Of a DNA stretch of 64,000 bases, positions 21,598 to 33,335 are shown one piece after another. This DNA comes from Ornithodoros turicata. Taxonomy: Eukaryota; Arthropoda; Arachnida; Ixodida; Argasidae. Location: NCBI RefSeq assembly GCF_037126465.1, contig NC_088204.1:63425807-63489806 (forward strand), given 5' to 3'. A program made the translations under genes and the position numbers. Numbering within the stretch: the stretch's first letter is position 1; the number at the start of each line of letters is the position of its first letter. The notes under the pieces are model-generated. The model made no database searches. It was not told where the DNA came from and was given only the letters and a program-made list of their open reading frames with translations.

Positions 21598-22880
21598 TAC
21601 GCACACCTGCACGCTCCAGGAAATTGACTACCCCGGGATTCCCGCTCCCGTCTACTGCGACACTTCCACAGGCACGGAACGTCCGTTTGTTCCAGGATGT
21701 CTGAGACGTGCCATTTTCTCGGCCTTTCATCAGCTGTCACATCCAGGAATCAGAGCGACGCAACGCCTCATCGCTGCGCGCTATGTCTGGCCGTCGATGA
21801 ACACTGATATCCGCAACTGGACCAAATCTTGCGTTCCTTGCCAACGAGCCAAGGTGCACAGGCACACCGTTTCGCCCCTATCGGCTTTTCCAGTCCCTAC
21901 CAGCCGCTTCGACCACATCTATCTCGATATCGTCGGCCCGCTACCACCCTCAGGCAACAACCGGTACCTATTAACTTGCATTGACCGGTTTACTCGCTGG
22001 CCTGAAGTCGTTCCTATGCAAGGTTGCACCGCCGAGACCGTCGCGCGCGCCTTCCTGTTTACTTAGATAGCGCGCTTCGGCGTTCCTTCCCATATTAAAA
22101 ACAGACAGGGGCAGGCAGTTCGAGTCTCGGCTCTTTACAACGCTCTCGGAGCTCCTCGGTACAACTCGTTGTCGCACATCAGCATACCATCCCAGCGCCA
22201 ACGGAATGGTCGAGCGCAGGCATAGGCACCTGAAGTCTGCAATTATGGCCTACGAAGATCCCTCCCATTGGCATGATTTCCTTCCATTAATCTTGCTGGG
22301 GCTTCGAAAATCGTGGAAGGAAGACCTCGGCTGCACGTCCGCCGAGCTGGTCTATGGCACCAGTCTTCGACTTCCCGCCGAGTTCTTCGGCGTTCCCGCT
22401 TCCGATACCCCGACCCGTTCGGTTTCCGTCGACTTTATTGACAAGCTTTGCCGGCACTTCTCTCCTATCAAACCGACACCAGCCAGAGCTAATCAGACTC
22501 GCCAAACTTTCGTCTCCCCAGATCTTTCGTCCGCCTCCCAAGTCTTCATACAGACGGACGCCGTAAGGAGGTCCCTACAACCACCATACACTGGACCATA
22601 CCACGTCTTAGAGCGCCTTCCAAAATATTGCGTCCTCGACTTCCCAAATATTTCGTCCAACGGGCGCCGGGAAACTATTTCTATCGACAGGCTCAAGTCT
22701 GCCTTAATCGAGCCGCCCACCCTACCGTTGTCCTTCCCCTTAAGTTCTGACAGCTGCACACTCACCACTTCCTCCCACCAACCCAACCACGTGTCTTGGA
22801 GCGACCCTGTCGCTTCTGAGGGGAGGGCTACTGTGGCGAAGAAGACGAAGGCCGCTACCCGGCCGGTGCGTAAATAAAGA
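21598..22880 (+). pseudogene. Ty3/Gypsy integrase remnant
   Basis: The plus strand encodes the HHCC zinc-binding region (H...SHPGIRATQRLI...CVPCQRAK) from about 21730. The integrase core follows with LDIVGPLPPS (first catalytic Asp) and DRFTRWPEV, then a TDRGRQFES box (second Asp) near 22105 in another frame. An NGMVERRHR segment with the catalytic Glu lies near 22205. After a stop at 22066 and a frameshift, the C-terminal part runs to 22877 with a PPYTGPYHVLER motif. RT, RNase H and LTRs are absent. It joins directly to LINE sequence on the left. Confidence 0.82.
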
Positions 22881-22888
22881 CGATCGAG

Positions 22889-23305
22889 TCAGTTCTCGAA
22901 GTTGTTCCAGGCTGAACGGTCACACGCCTCGCTCATTCCACAGATAGCTTTAAGTGGTCGAGCTTGATTCTCGCTCCAGTAGTGCAAAAATGACAGTAGT
23001 TCCCTCGAGTAAGATGATCCGTTGGATGTTGCGTTTACTCTCCTTCCAAACCTGTTTGACAACGTATTTGAAAGGTCGATCGTCATCGCATGACTCGAGA
23101 ATGGAGTGGTCACTTGAAGTAGAAAGACATTGACCACTGTGCAGCTGCTCACGGGAGAGCCAGGTTCGGAATTGTTTGCCTCTTCAGTAGATGTATCGAT
23201 GACGTTCAAGACAGGGGGCCCGCCGAGTAGCGGACAGCTCGCCCGAATCCAATACGCAGCTTCAAGACTTGCAATAGAGAAGGTATAAGAAAAGGCTACA
23301 AACAA
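22889..23305 (-). other. Unassigned open frame, possible exon
   Basis: The minus strand is open for about 138 codons. It starts in a Phe/Tyr-rich stretch and goes on to a Ser/Thr-rich region. A pyrimidine tract ending in GCAAG near 23275 could be a splice acceptor. I recognise no family, there is no good start codon, and the region lies between repeats. It may be chance. Confidence 0.2.
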
Positions 23306-23722
23306 TAACTATTAATAATTCGCAATAGATAACGTCCAGTTGCTCGTGCGAGCAACCTGTCTCGCTTTCGGCACGGGTCTTGTATCCTGCCTGATAGGGG
23401 TCTCAATGGTTTGGCCTAGAGTCACGGAGTAGCTTAAAGGAGGTCAGAACTCCAATCTGCATGTATTTAGATACGGGTTTAATAGATGTAGCGTTGTTCT
23501 TCTACGATTCGTAATTTTATTTACAATTTGTTGTTCAATTCTCCTCGTTCATAACGTGCGCAGCGTTAACACAAAAACGCACTTTTTTTTTTATACGGGC
23601 GAGTAGACGTACCGCCATCCAGGTACCTCTATCCATTGTTACGTCATCTGAAGAATTGTAGCACCCAATCTGACGCCAACGCGAAGGTACATATAACGTT
23701 CTACTTTACACTCTTAAAAATG

Positions 23723-23872
23723 GTGGTGGTGGTGGTGATAGGGCTTGCCGTTGTCGGCCTCACGTATGTGGGCAACGTCACGACTCACGCCCCGGGGGAA
23801 TGTGCGTCCTGGGCCGACTTCTAAGGGAACTGTGCCGACATATGTCTGAAAGCGTCTGAGGAAAACCCAGGA
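23723..23872 (-). repeat. 5'-truncated tRNA-derived SINE with 13-bp target duplication
   Basis: The minus strand gives the 3' 150 bases of the SINE family seen at 18388, with its (CACCAC)n tail at the plus-strand left end. The exact duplication actcttaaaaatg at 23710-23722 and 23873-23885 brackets it. The target was the terminus of a hairpin MITE. The perfect duplication suggests a fairly recent event. Confidence 0.88.
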
Positions 23873-24100
23873 ACTCTTAAAAATGAACTTCGCCACATGG
23901 CACGCTCCTATTCAATCATCATCCCGAATGACAATGTTGTCGTCGCTGATTTGTTGAAAACGGGAGGCGGAGCCCAGTTTGTAGCCATAATACGGTACGT
24001 GATGGCTCCACATAATAGGCTCCGCCTCCCGTCATCAACAAATCAGGAGAGAACGTTGTCATTGGGGGTGATGGTGAGCTAGCAGCTTGCTCTATGTGGT
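23873..24100. mobile_element. Hairpin MITE, variant subfamily
   Basis: The left arm (aatgaacttcgccacatggcacgctcc... aacgggaggcgga) pairs with a right arm ending near 24090. It differs from the main subfamily by gcgga for gcgta at the arm tip and by gccacatgg near the end. The right terminus is degenerate. Its left terminus (23709-23722) is cut off by the SINE. Confidence 0.75.
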
Positions 24101-24200
24101 GAAGATAGGGACCTATCAGATTCAACTATACAAAAGGTGTCACAGCCAGCAAGTTAAAATCGCCGTTTGAAGCCGACACAGTCGGCGGGCTAGCTTGGTA

Positions 24201-24449
24201 CACTCTTAAAAATGAACTTCACCGCATAGCACGCTCCTAGCCAACCATCATCTCGATTGATATCGTTATCTGCCCTGATTTGTTGAAAACGGGAGGCGTA
24301 CGCCATTTTTGTGACAATTATGGACCGCATAAGTGTCACAGAAAAGGCGTACGCCAACCGCTTTGAACAAATCAGGGCACATAGCGATATCATTCGAGAT
24401 AATGGTTGGCTAGGAGCGTGCTATGCGGTGAAGTTCATTTTTAAGAGTG
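24201..24449. mobile_element. Hairpin MITE, canonical (249 bp, TA flanks)
   Basis: It runs from CACTCTTAAAAATGAAC to the inverse GTTCATTTTTAAGAGTG, with TA on both sides (24199-24200 and 24450-24451). The arms of about 110 bases are almost fully complementary and include gatatcgttatc and acgggaggcgtacgcc blocks. A short loop carries gtgacaattatg and its partner. A TA duplication suggests a Tc1/mariner-type transposase acted on it. No coding capacity. Confidence 0.88.
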
Positions 24450-24624
24450 TAGAGTTCATAGCCCTTTTAAGAGTACTGCAACTGATTTACAGCTGCAAGT
24501 TGTACTCAAGGGGGCGCCGTGTGGGCACGCCATATTGACTCCGTTAAGTTCGTCTGCTATGTTAAAGGAGCTATGAACTGTACCAAGCGAGCCCGCCGAC
24601 TGTGTCGGCTCCAAACGGCGATTT

Positions 24625-24836
24625 CAACGTGTTGTCTGTGACACTTTTTATATAGGTGAATTTGTTCTCGCCGTTCTCGCCCATAATTTGTTGATAACGA
24701 GCGGCGGAGCCTATTATGCATGGCTACAAAATGAGCTACGCCTCCCGTTTTCAACAAATCAGAGACGAGAACGTTGTCATTCGGGATGATGGTTGGTTAG
24801 GAGCGTGCATGTAGTGAAATTCATTTTTTACAGTGT
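24625..24836. mobile_element. Hairpin MITE, degenerate variant
   Basis: The right arm and terminus (ggttaggagcgtgcatgtagtgaaattcattttttacagtg) match the family. The left arm is degenerate (cgttctcgcccataatttgttgataacgagcggcgga). The left terminus is not recognisable. Confidence 0.65.
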
Positions 24837-24837
24837 A

Positions 24838-25460
24838 AAGCGAAGGCGAGAAAAGCTCCCCATTGAAAATATATGACAGCAGGTCCAGATGGCGTGACGT
24901 TATCGAAAGAGTACACATGCCTATTATTTAGGTGGCATTGACTCGGCCCTACTATCCTTGTTTGCAATAGATAGATGCGGCGTCACCGAAAGAGCGAAGG
25001 AGAGAGAAGCTCCCCATTGAAAATGTATGGCAGCCGGTCCAGGTGGCGTGACGTTATCGAAAGAGTACACATGCCTATTATTTAGGTGGCATTGACTCGG
25101 CCCTACTATCCTTGTTTGCAATAGATAGATGTGACGTCACCGAAAGAGCGAAGGAGAGAAAAGCTCCCCATTGAAAATGTATGACAGCAGGTCCAGGTGG
25201 CGTGACGTTATCGAAAGAGTACACATGCCTATTATTTAGGTGGCATTGACTCGGCCCTACTATCCTTGTTTGCAATAGATAGATGCGGCGTCACCGAAAG
25301 AGCGAAGGAGAGAAATGCTCCCCATTGAAAATGTATGGCAGCCGGTCCAGGTGGCGCGCCGTTATCGAAAGAATGCTCAGGTCTTGTTACCTAGGTGGCG
25401 TTGACCCGGCCCTACTATCAGTGAAAGATGAAAGTCAGTGGCCGTACTATCAGTGTTTGC
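24838..25460. repeat. 154-bp tandem satellite, about four units
   Basis: The gcgaagg landmark recurs at 24840, 24994, 25148 and 25302, a constant 154-base period. Each unit includes ctccccattgaaaat, ggcgtgacgttatcgaaag and cggccctactatc. Units are nearly identical. A partial unit at 25427-25460 runs into the duplicated gene flank. Copy A of the duplication has only about one unit. Confidence 0.92.
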
Positions 25461-26249
25461 GATAGATAGATGTGATGTCTACATACTCGTCTACAAATAT
25501 CGCTCCGATCGTGCGCGCACTGCATGTGTGACTCCCTTGTTGTTACGGCGTAAACGCTACAAATTCAGTTTTCGCCGAAGACTCGGGGGCTCTGGTGATG
25601 CTCATCATAGCGGCGAGCAGTGTGTTTATAATGACGGAGGGCACTGTGTAACAGAATGAAAACCCGGTGCGATTCTACGACATCTGCGTAGAGGACGACT
25701 CAGATTTTCAATGCTTGCTTTGTGCTCAGTTCGAGAGCCTTATTACCGGATACATCATCAAATCCCTTCCTTAAAAAGTGCATAAATGTAGTCTTCTTCC
25801 GTCATATCTGATATTGGTATAGTTTTCGCATATCAAAACTATTATAGCGTCTTGCACCGCTCATTGTGAAATCAATATCTGAATTAATTATAGAGAGATC
25901 AAGAAGCAAAATGTATACTATATTATGTAGGAAATAACAGTAACCCGTTACTTTTCCAAAGTAGCTTAGGAACTTCAAAATCATTTTCATTAGGGGTACA
26001 TTGTTAGTAACTTAGTCATATTGTTTGCACAGTAATTTAACTGGTAACGAGTTCCTTTTACCGAGTAACTTCCCCATCTCTGAAGTATACATAATTAGAT
26101 TCAGCCTGGGGTGGACTGCATGTTAAGGACTACGAAAAACATGTGAGCAGACTCGAAGACCAAAAGGTGGAAACTTAAATTGTTTTGGGACTTTCCTCTC
26201 ATTACAATGACTCGGGACAACAGCGCGTCAAATGTGAAATCAGACTCGT

Positions 26250-26259
26250 TTTATTTATT
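26250..26259 (-). promoter_or_regulatory. Polyadenylation signal of secreted-protein gene B
   Basis: Overlapping minus-strand AATAAA hexamers lie about 70 bases after the stop codon, the same as in copy A. Confidence 0.7.
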
Positions 26260-26325
26260 TGCAACATTACAAGTGCTTGAAGGCCATCCTGTGTCCTTTT
26301 AACCTTTCATATGTCTAGTATAACT

Positions 26326-27566
26326 TCACTGAGCAACAATGGTGAAGCTAACGTTTTCTTCATTCGTTGGGAATGGTTCTTGTGCGAATGCCTTCTTCAG
26401 GGCTTCTTTGAAAGGTCCTGTGACAGTGACCTTCTTGAGCACCTCGACCAGAGCCTCCTTGAGTGCGTCGTCAAAGAGAACGGTCTCCTTCCTGCTGTCG
26501 CCGAACTCCACTGGCTTCTTCACGTACTGGTGCAGAGCCTGAACACGGACGTTCTTCAGTTCCGTTTTTCCGTCTGCAAAATAACACGCCTATATTAGAG
26601 TCTTCCCTCCCTAGTAAGTTTAATTAAACAGACATATTGCCTCCGACTAAAGGATATATATTCGAAAACACATTCACATGGACAGTATGCGGCACTAGCC
26701 CGCCATACCGGCACTCCACACACTTCACGAACACAATGTTGTTATCTGCGAGACACAAATAGAAGTGGCTGGATTTGCACACTGATGCAACCGTTCAATA
26801 TTTTCGTTTACACAATACCCCATATCGTATAAATACAGCGCGGCCTACACGCTGAATAGATAACTTTCTGTTTATCTGAGGATGGGGTATATATATATAG
26901 GGACTGCCCGTCTAACAGGGGTATTAGTCAATTCTGGTCTATAGACAAGGAAACTCCACATTGCATTCGTACACGAGAGAGATAACATGTTTCGCCGTGG
27001 TATGAAAAGTGCATAAAGGTTTATACCCGAGGTTTTTCCGAGAAGTACTTGGAGCAAGCTATGTGCCGTGTCCACTTGGACGTCAAAGGTTTTCTCTGGC
27101 TGAGTAGCTTCAGCCTTGTACGTGACGCGAAGACCGTTGAACGACACGTGACACAGCAGGTCCTCGTTGCGTTGGAAACAAAGACCATAGGGCGTGACGA
27201 ATTCGCTCAGTCCATCGACCTTTCCCTGGGTGAGCTTCACCTTCGTCCCTTTTGCCTCATTTACCTTGAACTCGACATCGGGCAAAGAGAGAGGGTCCAG
27301 ATTAAGAGCCTTCACCTCCTGTCGGAGGTTTTTCGCGAATGGCGTCTCTAGTGGAGCGACGGTCGCTGCAAGAGCACCTGCGGGACAACCATGCAGGGTT
27401 AAAATATGAAGCATATCCAATGCTTTTCGAAAAGGGAACCTCGCTGGCATTTCAGAAGCAGGAGTTGGATGTGTCCGGGTGGTTTTGAAACATGATGTAA
27501 TAATTAGAGATTGCGTGTCATTCACTTACCAGCAATACAAGTGGCGAAGATCAGTACGAAACGCAT
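26326..27566 (-). CDS. Secreted 211-residue protein, copy B (group-7 allergen/JHBP-like candidate)
   Basis: Exons are 27566-27530, 27377-27027 and 26573-26326, with lengths (37, 351, 248), splice sites and phases identical to copy A. The product is again 211 residues with a signal peptide (MRFVLIFATCIAG). It differs from copy A at about six positions: Leu3 to Phe, a Gln to Leu and a Ser to Ala in the first half, a Thr to Ser after the second cysteine, and a swapped Ala-Val near the C-terminus. No stop, frameshift or splice-site loss is visible, so both copies look functional. Function is inferred only from fold-like features, as for copy A. Confidence 0.8.
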
Positions 27567-28712
27567 CTTCACTGTTAGGGTTTGTCTCGGAGAGGAAATC
27601 TGTTGGAAGGAAAAGTTTGCACGGTCTTTTTGCAGTTCAAAGTTGAGCTCAAATGTGTTCAAAGCACTTGATATTGTGAAACCGTGACCTGTAGGCGGTC
27701 CCGTCAACTGGTGGTAATCTAGGGAGCATATAAAAGCTTTCATATCAGTTGAGATGTAACCCTCGAAAAGTTCAGAAGGACACAAGCTCAAGTCACAGAA
27801 CTGCAGCTGAGGGAGATGCCCATAAGATGTTTAACGATGAGCTTTTTGCTGAACCGTCGCTATTACTCGTACTTTATACATATGTATAGGTCTACTGTTA
27901 TTTCCCATTACTGCCTGATACCCACGACTTTAGGACTTATGGGAGCGTGCATATTGAAACCATTCGTCTCAAGTCCTGTAAACGCGGTACTTTCGTATTT
28001 AAGATGGCATTTGCTCAGTGACTAGGGCCTGCACAGTCTTAAAAGCGGCAGAGGCCTAGGCGGAGGCACGAGTAATATGTACGCGGGTTGCATCATCCGA
28101 AACCATAATTGCACGAAAAATGAATAGAGGTGTTCAAATTGTCTGGTCTGTAAAAGAGGCTATCTCGACTTACCTTAGTAGCGTTCGAAGGGTTATGATG
28201 TGTCGCGATGTTTGCATCGTTTTTATAGGACACGCATCCTAAATCGGGACTCTTATCGCCGGGTTCCGGTCTTGGCTTGTACAATGCTATCAGGCTGCAT
28301 TAGAGTGCAGGGATGGCGCAGTAGTGGATTCAAGAAAAAAAGAAAAAGAAGAATGCAGTACCAGTCAGGGACTGAACCGGATACCAGTACAATAGAAATC
28401 GGTGTCTTGAGTCGCTTATCAGCCATGTTCGTTTCAAATGTTTCTATTTCAGTCGACCGAAGGCATTGTGAATGGACGCGTGATAGTTTTGACCGGACGG
28501 ATAGGCTACCGTACCCCGCCATCTTGATAAGTTCTTTCCGAGAAAAGTGTCTGGCATTGCTTGTACGGGGATGTCGTCAGAATGTGAAGGATGGCAACAG
28601 TAAAACGTAGGGACTTCACAGTGATAGGCGCCATTATAACCATATATGCAATATAGTCACATATATGTAGTATATTTTTATTGTGAGCAAAATTTTTAAA
28701 TTAACTTGCTAC
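27567..28712. other. 5' flank of gene B (duplicated, non-coding)
   Basis: This is parallel to 15795-16936. A short A-rich tract lies at 28334-28350. No other gene is seen. It ends at the mariner-like terminus that opens the LINE fragment. Confidence 0.5.
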
Positions 28713-28714
28713 TA

Positions 28715-31040
28715 CGAGGGGTGTTCAAGTCAGACCCGGTCTTTTCAATCATTTGCGAGTTCTTGAATTTGCAGTAGCAGAGGAAGTCTGACTCCATATG
28801 TCCTCGTAGCGAAGGAAGAGAAGAGGCAATAAGATGCCTTCTGTATCTATGTGGCTTCAGGTCCCAAGCAGCCTTTTGTGGATTGTACGCTCCAATACCT
28901 TGCCAACGCATCAGGTTAGAGCAATGGGACTTTAGGAGGACAGTTGGCTTGGTTGTCTCCCCGGCTTTAGAACAGGTATCACTCTAGCGTGTTTCCAATC
29001 AGATGGTATGCATCCAGAGGTCCACACTTTGTTAAATAGTTGAAGGAGAGCATCGAGCTGGTCATCACCTAGGTTCTTGAGGGCCTGATTAGAGACCCCG
29101 TCTGGGCCAGCCGCGCTGCGCCGTTTTAAGCCTTGGATGGCGGACTTCAGTTCGGGCATTGTGAGGTCATCGTCCGCTGTGGAATTATGGGCTACCGAGT
29201 GTCTAGGAAAAAGGCGTTGGTCACTGCAACTAGCTACACGAGGTAGATCAATGGCATAGAGTCTTCGGCTATGTCCTTGGGCTCCTGGTTAGATGCTACC
29301 GGTAACGTGACGAGTGGGTTCACAGGTTCGGGGAGGCCTTCAATAGCTCTCAGGGTATCCCAAGCCTTCGTTGTCGGAGTTCGGACATTGTGGGGGTCGC
29401 TGAACCGTCTCCATAGTCTCCATTGAGTCCGGCTTTGCTTCAAGGTATACCTGCTGTGAGCAGCGGGGACACGCCTGTTAGCAACCCAGTCCACCTGAAG
29501 ACCAGTTCTCAGGGCCCGTCGCTGTGCTCGACACCGCGCTGCACGCACGGATGTTGATGTATCACAGGCAGGGGCAGGCATACTGGTCGGGTAGGATACT
29601 GCTTTGGAGCTGTTCGCCAAGGATGTCTTTCTTTACACAGTCGAGCAAGGTATGTGCGGTAGTGGCGACCGGTCCCTCCCTGAATTTCACCCAGTTCGTG
29701 ATATTTTTCATTTTCCTGATACCGTTACTGCGACACAGAGACGAAAGCAGAACAGGGAAATGATCTGAACACCATGTGTCAGGCTCGGCTTCCCACTTTA
29801 GGGTGATATCGAGAGAAACCAGGGTCAAATCCATGGCGTTTAAGTAGTGCGGCGGAAGCATGTAAGTGGGAGAGCCTGTGTTCAGCACCACGAGTTAGCT
29901 TTTCAGAGGTTATTAGCTATGGAATTACCTCGTCTACACTTTCGTCGACCACCCCAAAGACTGAGGCTCGCATTGAAGTCTCCACATACAACTAGAGGTC
30001 TTCGACAAGCAGGACATAGCGCTTTGAGAGATTCGACACTGGGTTCAGCATGACCCCACTGGTACACAGATATCACGGTGATGGAATTGGAGTCTGCCTT
30101 CAGTACGCACCCTACATATTCATCAGTTGACGAGCAAAGGTCAGAGAGGCCGATTTCAGCGTGAGCAATAGATCGTTTGACAAATAGGGGTGCCCGCGGG
30201 ATGCCGTCCGCATGTTGGCCCTTAGCGCTGTAGAAGACAAATGGTTGTATTTTGAAAGATGATTGGGTAAGGCTCTCTTGTGTCGCTAGCACGTCAAAGT
30301 CCATCTTCCGTAAAAGGAGTGAGATCGCCCTGTTTAAGAAAGAGGCTTCTAGCATTCGATTGGAGGATGCGGGGGAGGGGAGGAATACACTGTTGTTTCT
30401 AGGTTTCGTCATAATTGTCCGCCGGTCGATGCACGGATGCTGGTGTTGTTAACGCATGCTGCCAGGGAGAAGCAGGGGTGCTATCATGACTTCAAGTTGT
30501 AGGGTATATTGGATTTGTGCTAGTGCCGTGCATTCAGGAAGGACAGAAACGATAGCCTTCAGTGCAGCAAAGAGAAGCTGGACGATCACCATGGGCAGAT
30601 CTTCACCTTCTGGACGGTCTAACACTGCTAACACCTGACGGTAAGCTGACTGGGAGTGGGAGCGGGGGTCGCTCCTCTTTTAATGAATTTGTTGCGGAGA
30701 GGCGTCCTTTCCCTTCTGGCAGTCTACGGGGGTTGTTCCGCCCAAATGATCTGCCGTGGCGGCGCGTGAAGGCTCTTAGGAGAGAGTTGTACACCCGCAT
30801 GTGGAAGCTTTCCCTGAGTCTTTCGTGTACTCTGCGCTTAGATTGATAACGGCACTTTGTCAGTCGGACTTTAGCCTTTGCCTCTCGGTAGCTGCTGTTG
30901 GAGCGCGAACGTTCCCTGAGGATGTTCCGTTGCACCCTTAAGGTCGGGCAGGCCGTGGAAGTGGCGGCATGACGCTCTTTGCAGTTCATGCAAGTAGGTT
31001 CGGGTTCAGGGCACATCGGGCTCTCGTGGGAGGACCCGCA
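28715..31040 (-). mobile_element. I/Jockey-group LINE copy B (longest copy)
   Basis: On the minus strand, from 31040: an ORF1 tail with a CMNCKERHAATSTAC zinc-knuckle-like motif near 30990. Next come endonuclease segments (DFDVLATQESL; a VCGDFNAS box near 29970; SDHFPV near 29760). The start of the reverse transcriptase follows at 29159-28932 with SAAGPDGVSNQALKNLG and WKHARVIPVLKPG. Further RT (a GKVLERxIHxRLL segment) runs in other frames to about 28760. Several stops and frameshifts interrupt it. It is truncated at both ends, by a mariner-like terminus at 28715 and by a BEL/Pao fragment at 31040. Confidence 0.8.
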
Positions 31041-31490
31041 GTTGGACATCAAGTCCGAGGCCGCTGGATGAGAAGAAGAAATTACTGGCGGCGCAAAGCC
31101 TGTATTTTCGGTGTACTAAGCCAAATCACTCGGCGAAACAGTGCCGAGGTTTCCTGAAGTGCCGATCTTGCTCCGGATGCCATGTATCCAGTATGTGTGA
31201 CCCTACTTACAAACCGCCTCGTAAAGATAATGCGGCTCAGTCGTCAGAGTCAGTCAGCCTCAAGGCAACAGTCACCAGCATCGGTCTATCCCACTGCATC
31301 TTACTGCTTCGGACCGCTACTGTTTTGGCTCGAGGAACGAAGCAAGAGGTCTTTACTCGTCTAGTCTTCGATGAAGGCAGCCAGCGCACATTCATCACTA
31401 AATCTCTGTCTGATGTACTCGGCAGTCCGCGGCTGATGTTCTCGGTAACCACCGCGCAGATTTTGACGAGGGTGGTTTCACCATAAAGAG
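31040..31490 (+). pseudogene. BEL/Pao gag-protease fragment
   Basis: The plus strand encodes paired zinc-knuckle-like cysteine motifs (CxKPNHSAKQC, CRSCSGCH). An aspartic-protease-like segment follows with an LLRTATVLA start and a DEGSQRTF active-site region, as in the DUF1758 domain of BEL/Pao elements. The active-site Asp is present but the usual Ser/Thr-Gly is changed to Glu-Gly. A frameshift separates the parts. The rest of pol and the LTRs are not here. Confidence 0.72.
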
Positions 31491-33079
31491 GAAGACGAGG
31501 TGAGGAGAATAGTGTTATTAGTTTTGTCATACATGTCGTACGTATTTTACGGCGACGTCACGAATGTGAAAAAATACACAATTTTTCTCCTCCCTCTTTG
31601 AACAGGTTTTTATTAAACTTCTATAGCTAGTTAGAAAAAAAACTTTCCATTTACTTCCTCTCGAAATATTTCAGGAATCGATAGACTCCAAATTTATATG
31701 TCTACCACTTTTAGTTTTTATAAAAAAACATTAAATGTGAGTACGCGTAAACACCGACCGAAGCCCAGCGAAACACCTCTGAAACACGTCATTCTGTGTT
31801 GCCATCTGGTGACGCGAAAGCAAAACCGCGCGTACAGTATCCTTCCGCCGATTAAGCCTGCGCGTGCGCACCAGGCATAGGGATGACACAAACCCGCCAT
31901 TGTTGTGACTACCCTCAAGCGGGTGCTTTGGGCAAAACTGCGTTCTTGTCCTGGTCGCACGTCATAGAAAACGTCATTTTGAGGTTTGGTGATTTTAAGG
32001 TGACTTTGTTTACATGTCGTTTTGCCGCTTACCGACATATTTCCGCCGTCATAACGCTAAGAGATGCACGTATTTTGCCAGCGTAAACTATGTGGTACTT
32101 CTTCCGCAACATGGTAGCCCATTTCTCCTTAGCTTAAGTACATCGCATCGGCTCAGTGAGTCTTAACGCGCGGTCGTCGTCACATCTTTGGAAGTCGTCA
32201 ACACTGCGAGGCCTTATGTGCAAAACTGCGCGTTTTACTGCGAGATTATCGGATGAAAATAATTACCGTGATCGAAAGACCTCCAAAACGCCGCGCAGAA
32301 ACAACAACCGCATTGTTTACAAACGGTTTGGCCGCCGATCTCGGGCGCCGCCATCTTTAAGGTCACGTGTGCCTTGACGTTTGCTGTGACGTGTGACCAG
32401 GACCTGTCCAGGATGGATTGCGTTCGCCCAGCACGCTTTCGTCTACGGAGCAATACATTGAATGCCACCCCTGTGGCACGGTGCGCACCGTACTGCTGGT
32501 TCCTCTCTCCTCTTTACTTCCATGGACCGCTGACTTAGGGCATGGCCTTGCAGACCAGAACAAAAGCTTATTTAGCTGCTCGTAAAGGGATTATCGTCTG
32601 AGACAGCATTGTCGTGTCAGAGTTCTGTTTAGAGCACTTCGAGCTGTCTCATAAGGCTAACGAGAATCTCTCGTATTTTCGGTTAGTGCAAGCCGGGGTT
32701 TACAGTCATTCTTTACAGTAACTTTCAACAGGACTGTGCTGTAATGTTCGTAAAGCTGAAAAAATGCTAGAAATTCTAGAAAAAAAAGCTAGAAATTCTA
32801 CCGTCGCCTCCCATAACAATAATTCGACGTTTCCTTTTCTTTTCGCGAAGAGTGCACGCCTCAGTCAGTTCCAAACTTCTGAAGTTTTCGGGGGATCTCG
32901 ATATTCCCGGTTGCGAAACACACGATCAAAAAAAAAAAAAAGGTCCCTGGTTGTGTGGACGGAATAAATGGTCCCGCAAGCACCTGCGCTGCCAAAGATA
33001 CAGTTGCAGGTAGCCGATGGAGCACATAACAGCCGACCAAGTGTTACTATTCGCTCTCCCGATTTGAAATTCCATTGAA
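31491..33079. other. Unassigned intergenic DNA
   Basis: No gene is supported. Contents include an AT-rich segment at 31600-31740 and GC-balanced non-coding sequence at 31760-32560. Short direct gctagaaattcta repeats lie at 32766-32800 and an A tract at 32927-32941. Open frames on both strands are short and overlap. Confidence 0.3.
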
Positions 33080-33335
33080 TGGGCAACAAAGTCGATAGAA
33101 CTCGCTACACTAGTTCACTAGTGATATCGTTCTCTAGATGCTAGTACTTTTCTACAGTTGGCCAGACACGGGCTTTGCAGTTGTCCCCTGCATCTTTTCT
33201 GTGTCGATGTCTATGTTCTAGGAAAGCTGTACACTCATTTATTCACTGTTTCAGGGCCCGTATAACTCCCCTTCTGCTGAAGATACGGTTCATGGACATC
33301 GAAAGTATGAGAGAACAACTGCAAGGTCTGTGTCT
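33080..33335. repeat. Dispersed repeat pair R2, copy 1
   Basis: About 250 bases from gatagaactcgctaca to atgagagaacaactgca match 37725-37965 in the same orientation with roughly 25 percent differences. It contains no coherent frame. It is an old interspersed repeat of unknown type. Confidence 0.65.

Larger units (their letters stand above)
23440..24150. repeat. Dispersed repeat R1, copy 1 (inverse of 44995-45560)
   Basis: The block from gaactccaatctgcatg at 23450 to the ttaacttgctggctgtgac complement near 24150 reappears inverted at 44995-45560. It contains a T tract, a common flank and a hairpin MITE variant. The 23-kb copy additionally has a SINE insertion. The unit is a compound repeat mobilised or duplicated as a whole. 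Confidence 0.75.
25302..30800. repeat. Segmental duplication copy B
   Basis: This runs parallel to 13594-21597 without the LTR insertion. It carries the second secreted-protein gene and a longer piece of the LINE. Copy order and orientation are the same, so the arrangement is direct and tandem-like, separated by about 3.7 kb of Gypsy fragment, MITEs and satellite. Confidence 0.9.

Noticed and set aside
24838..25460. Tandem repeats as a CRISPR array
   Set aside because: The units are contiguous 154-bp satellites without unique spacers, in a eukaryotic context.
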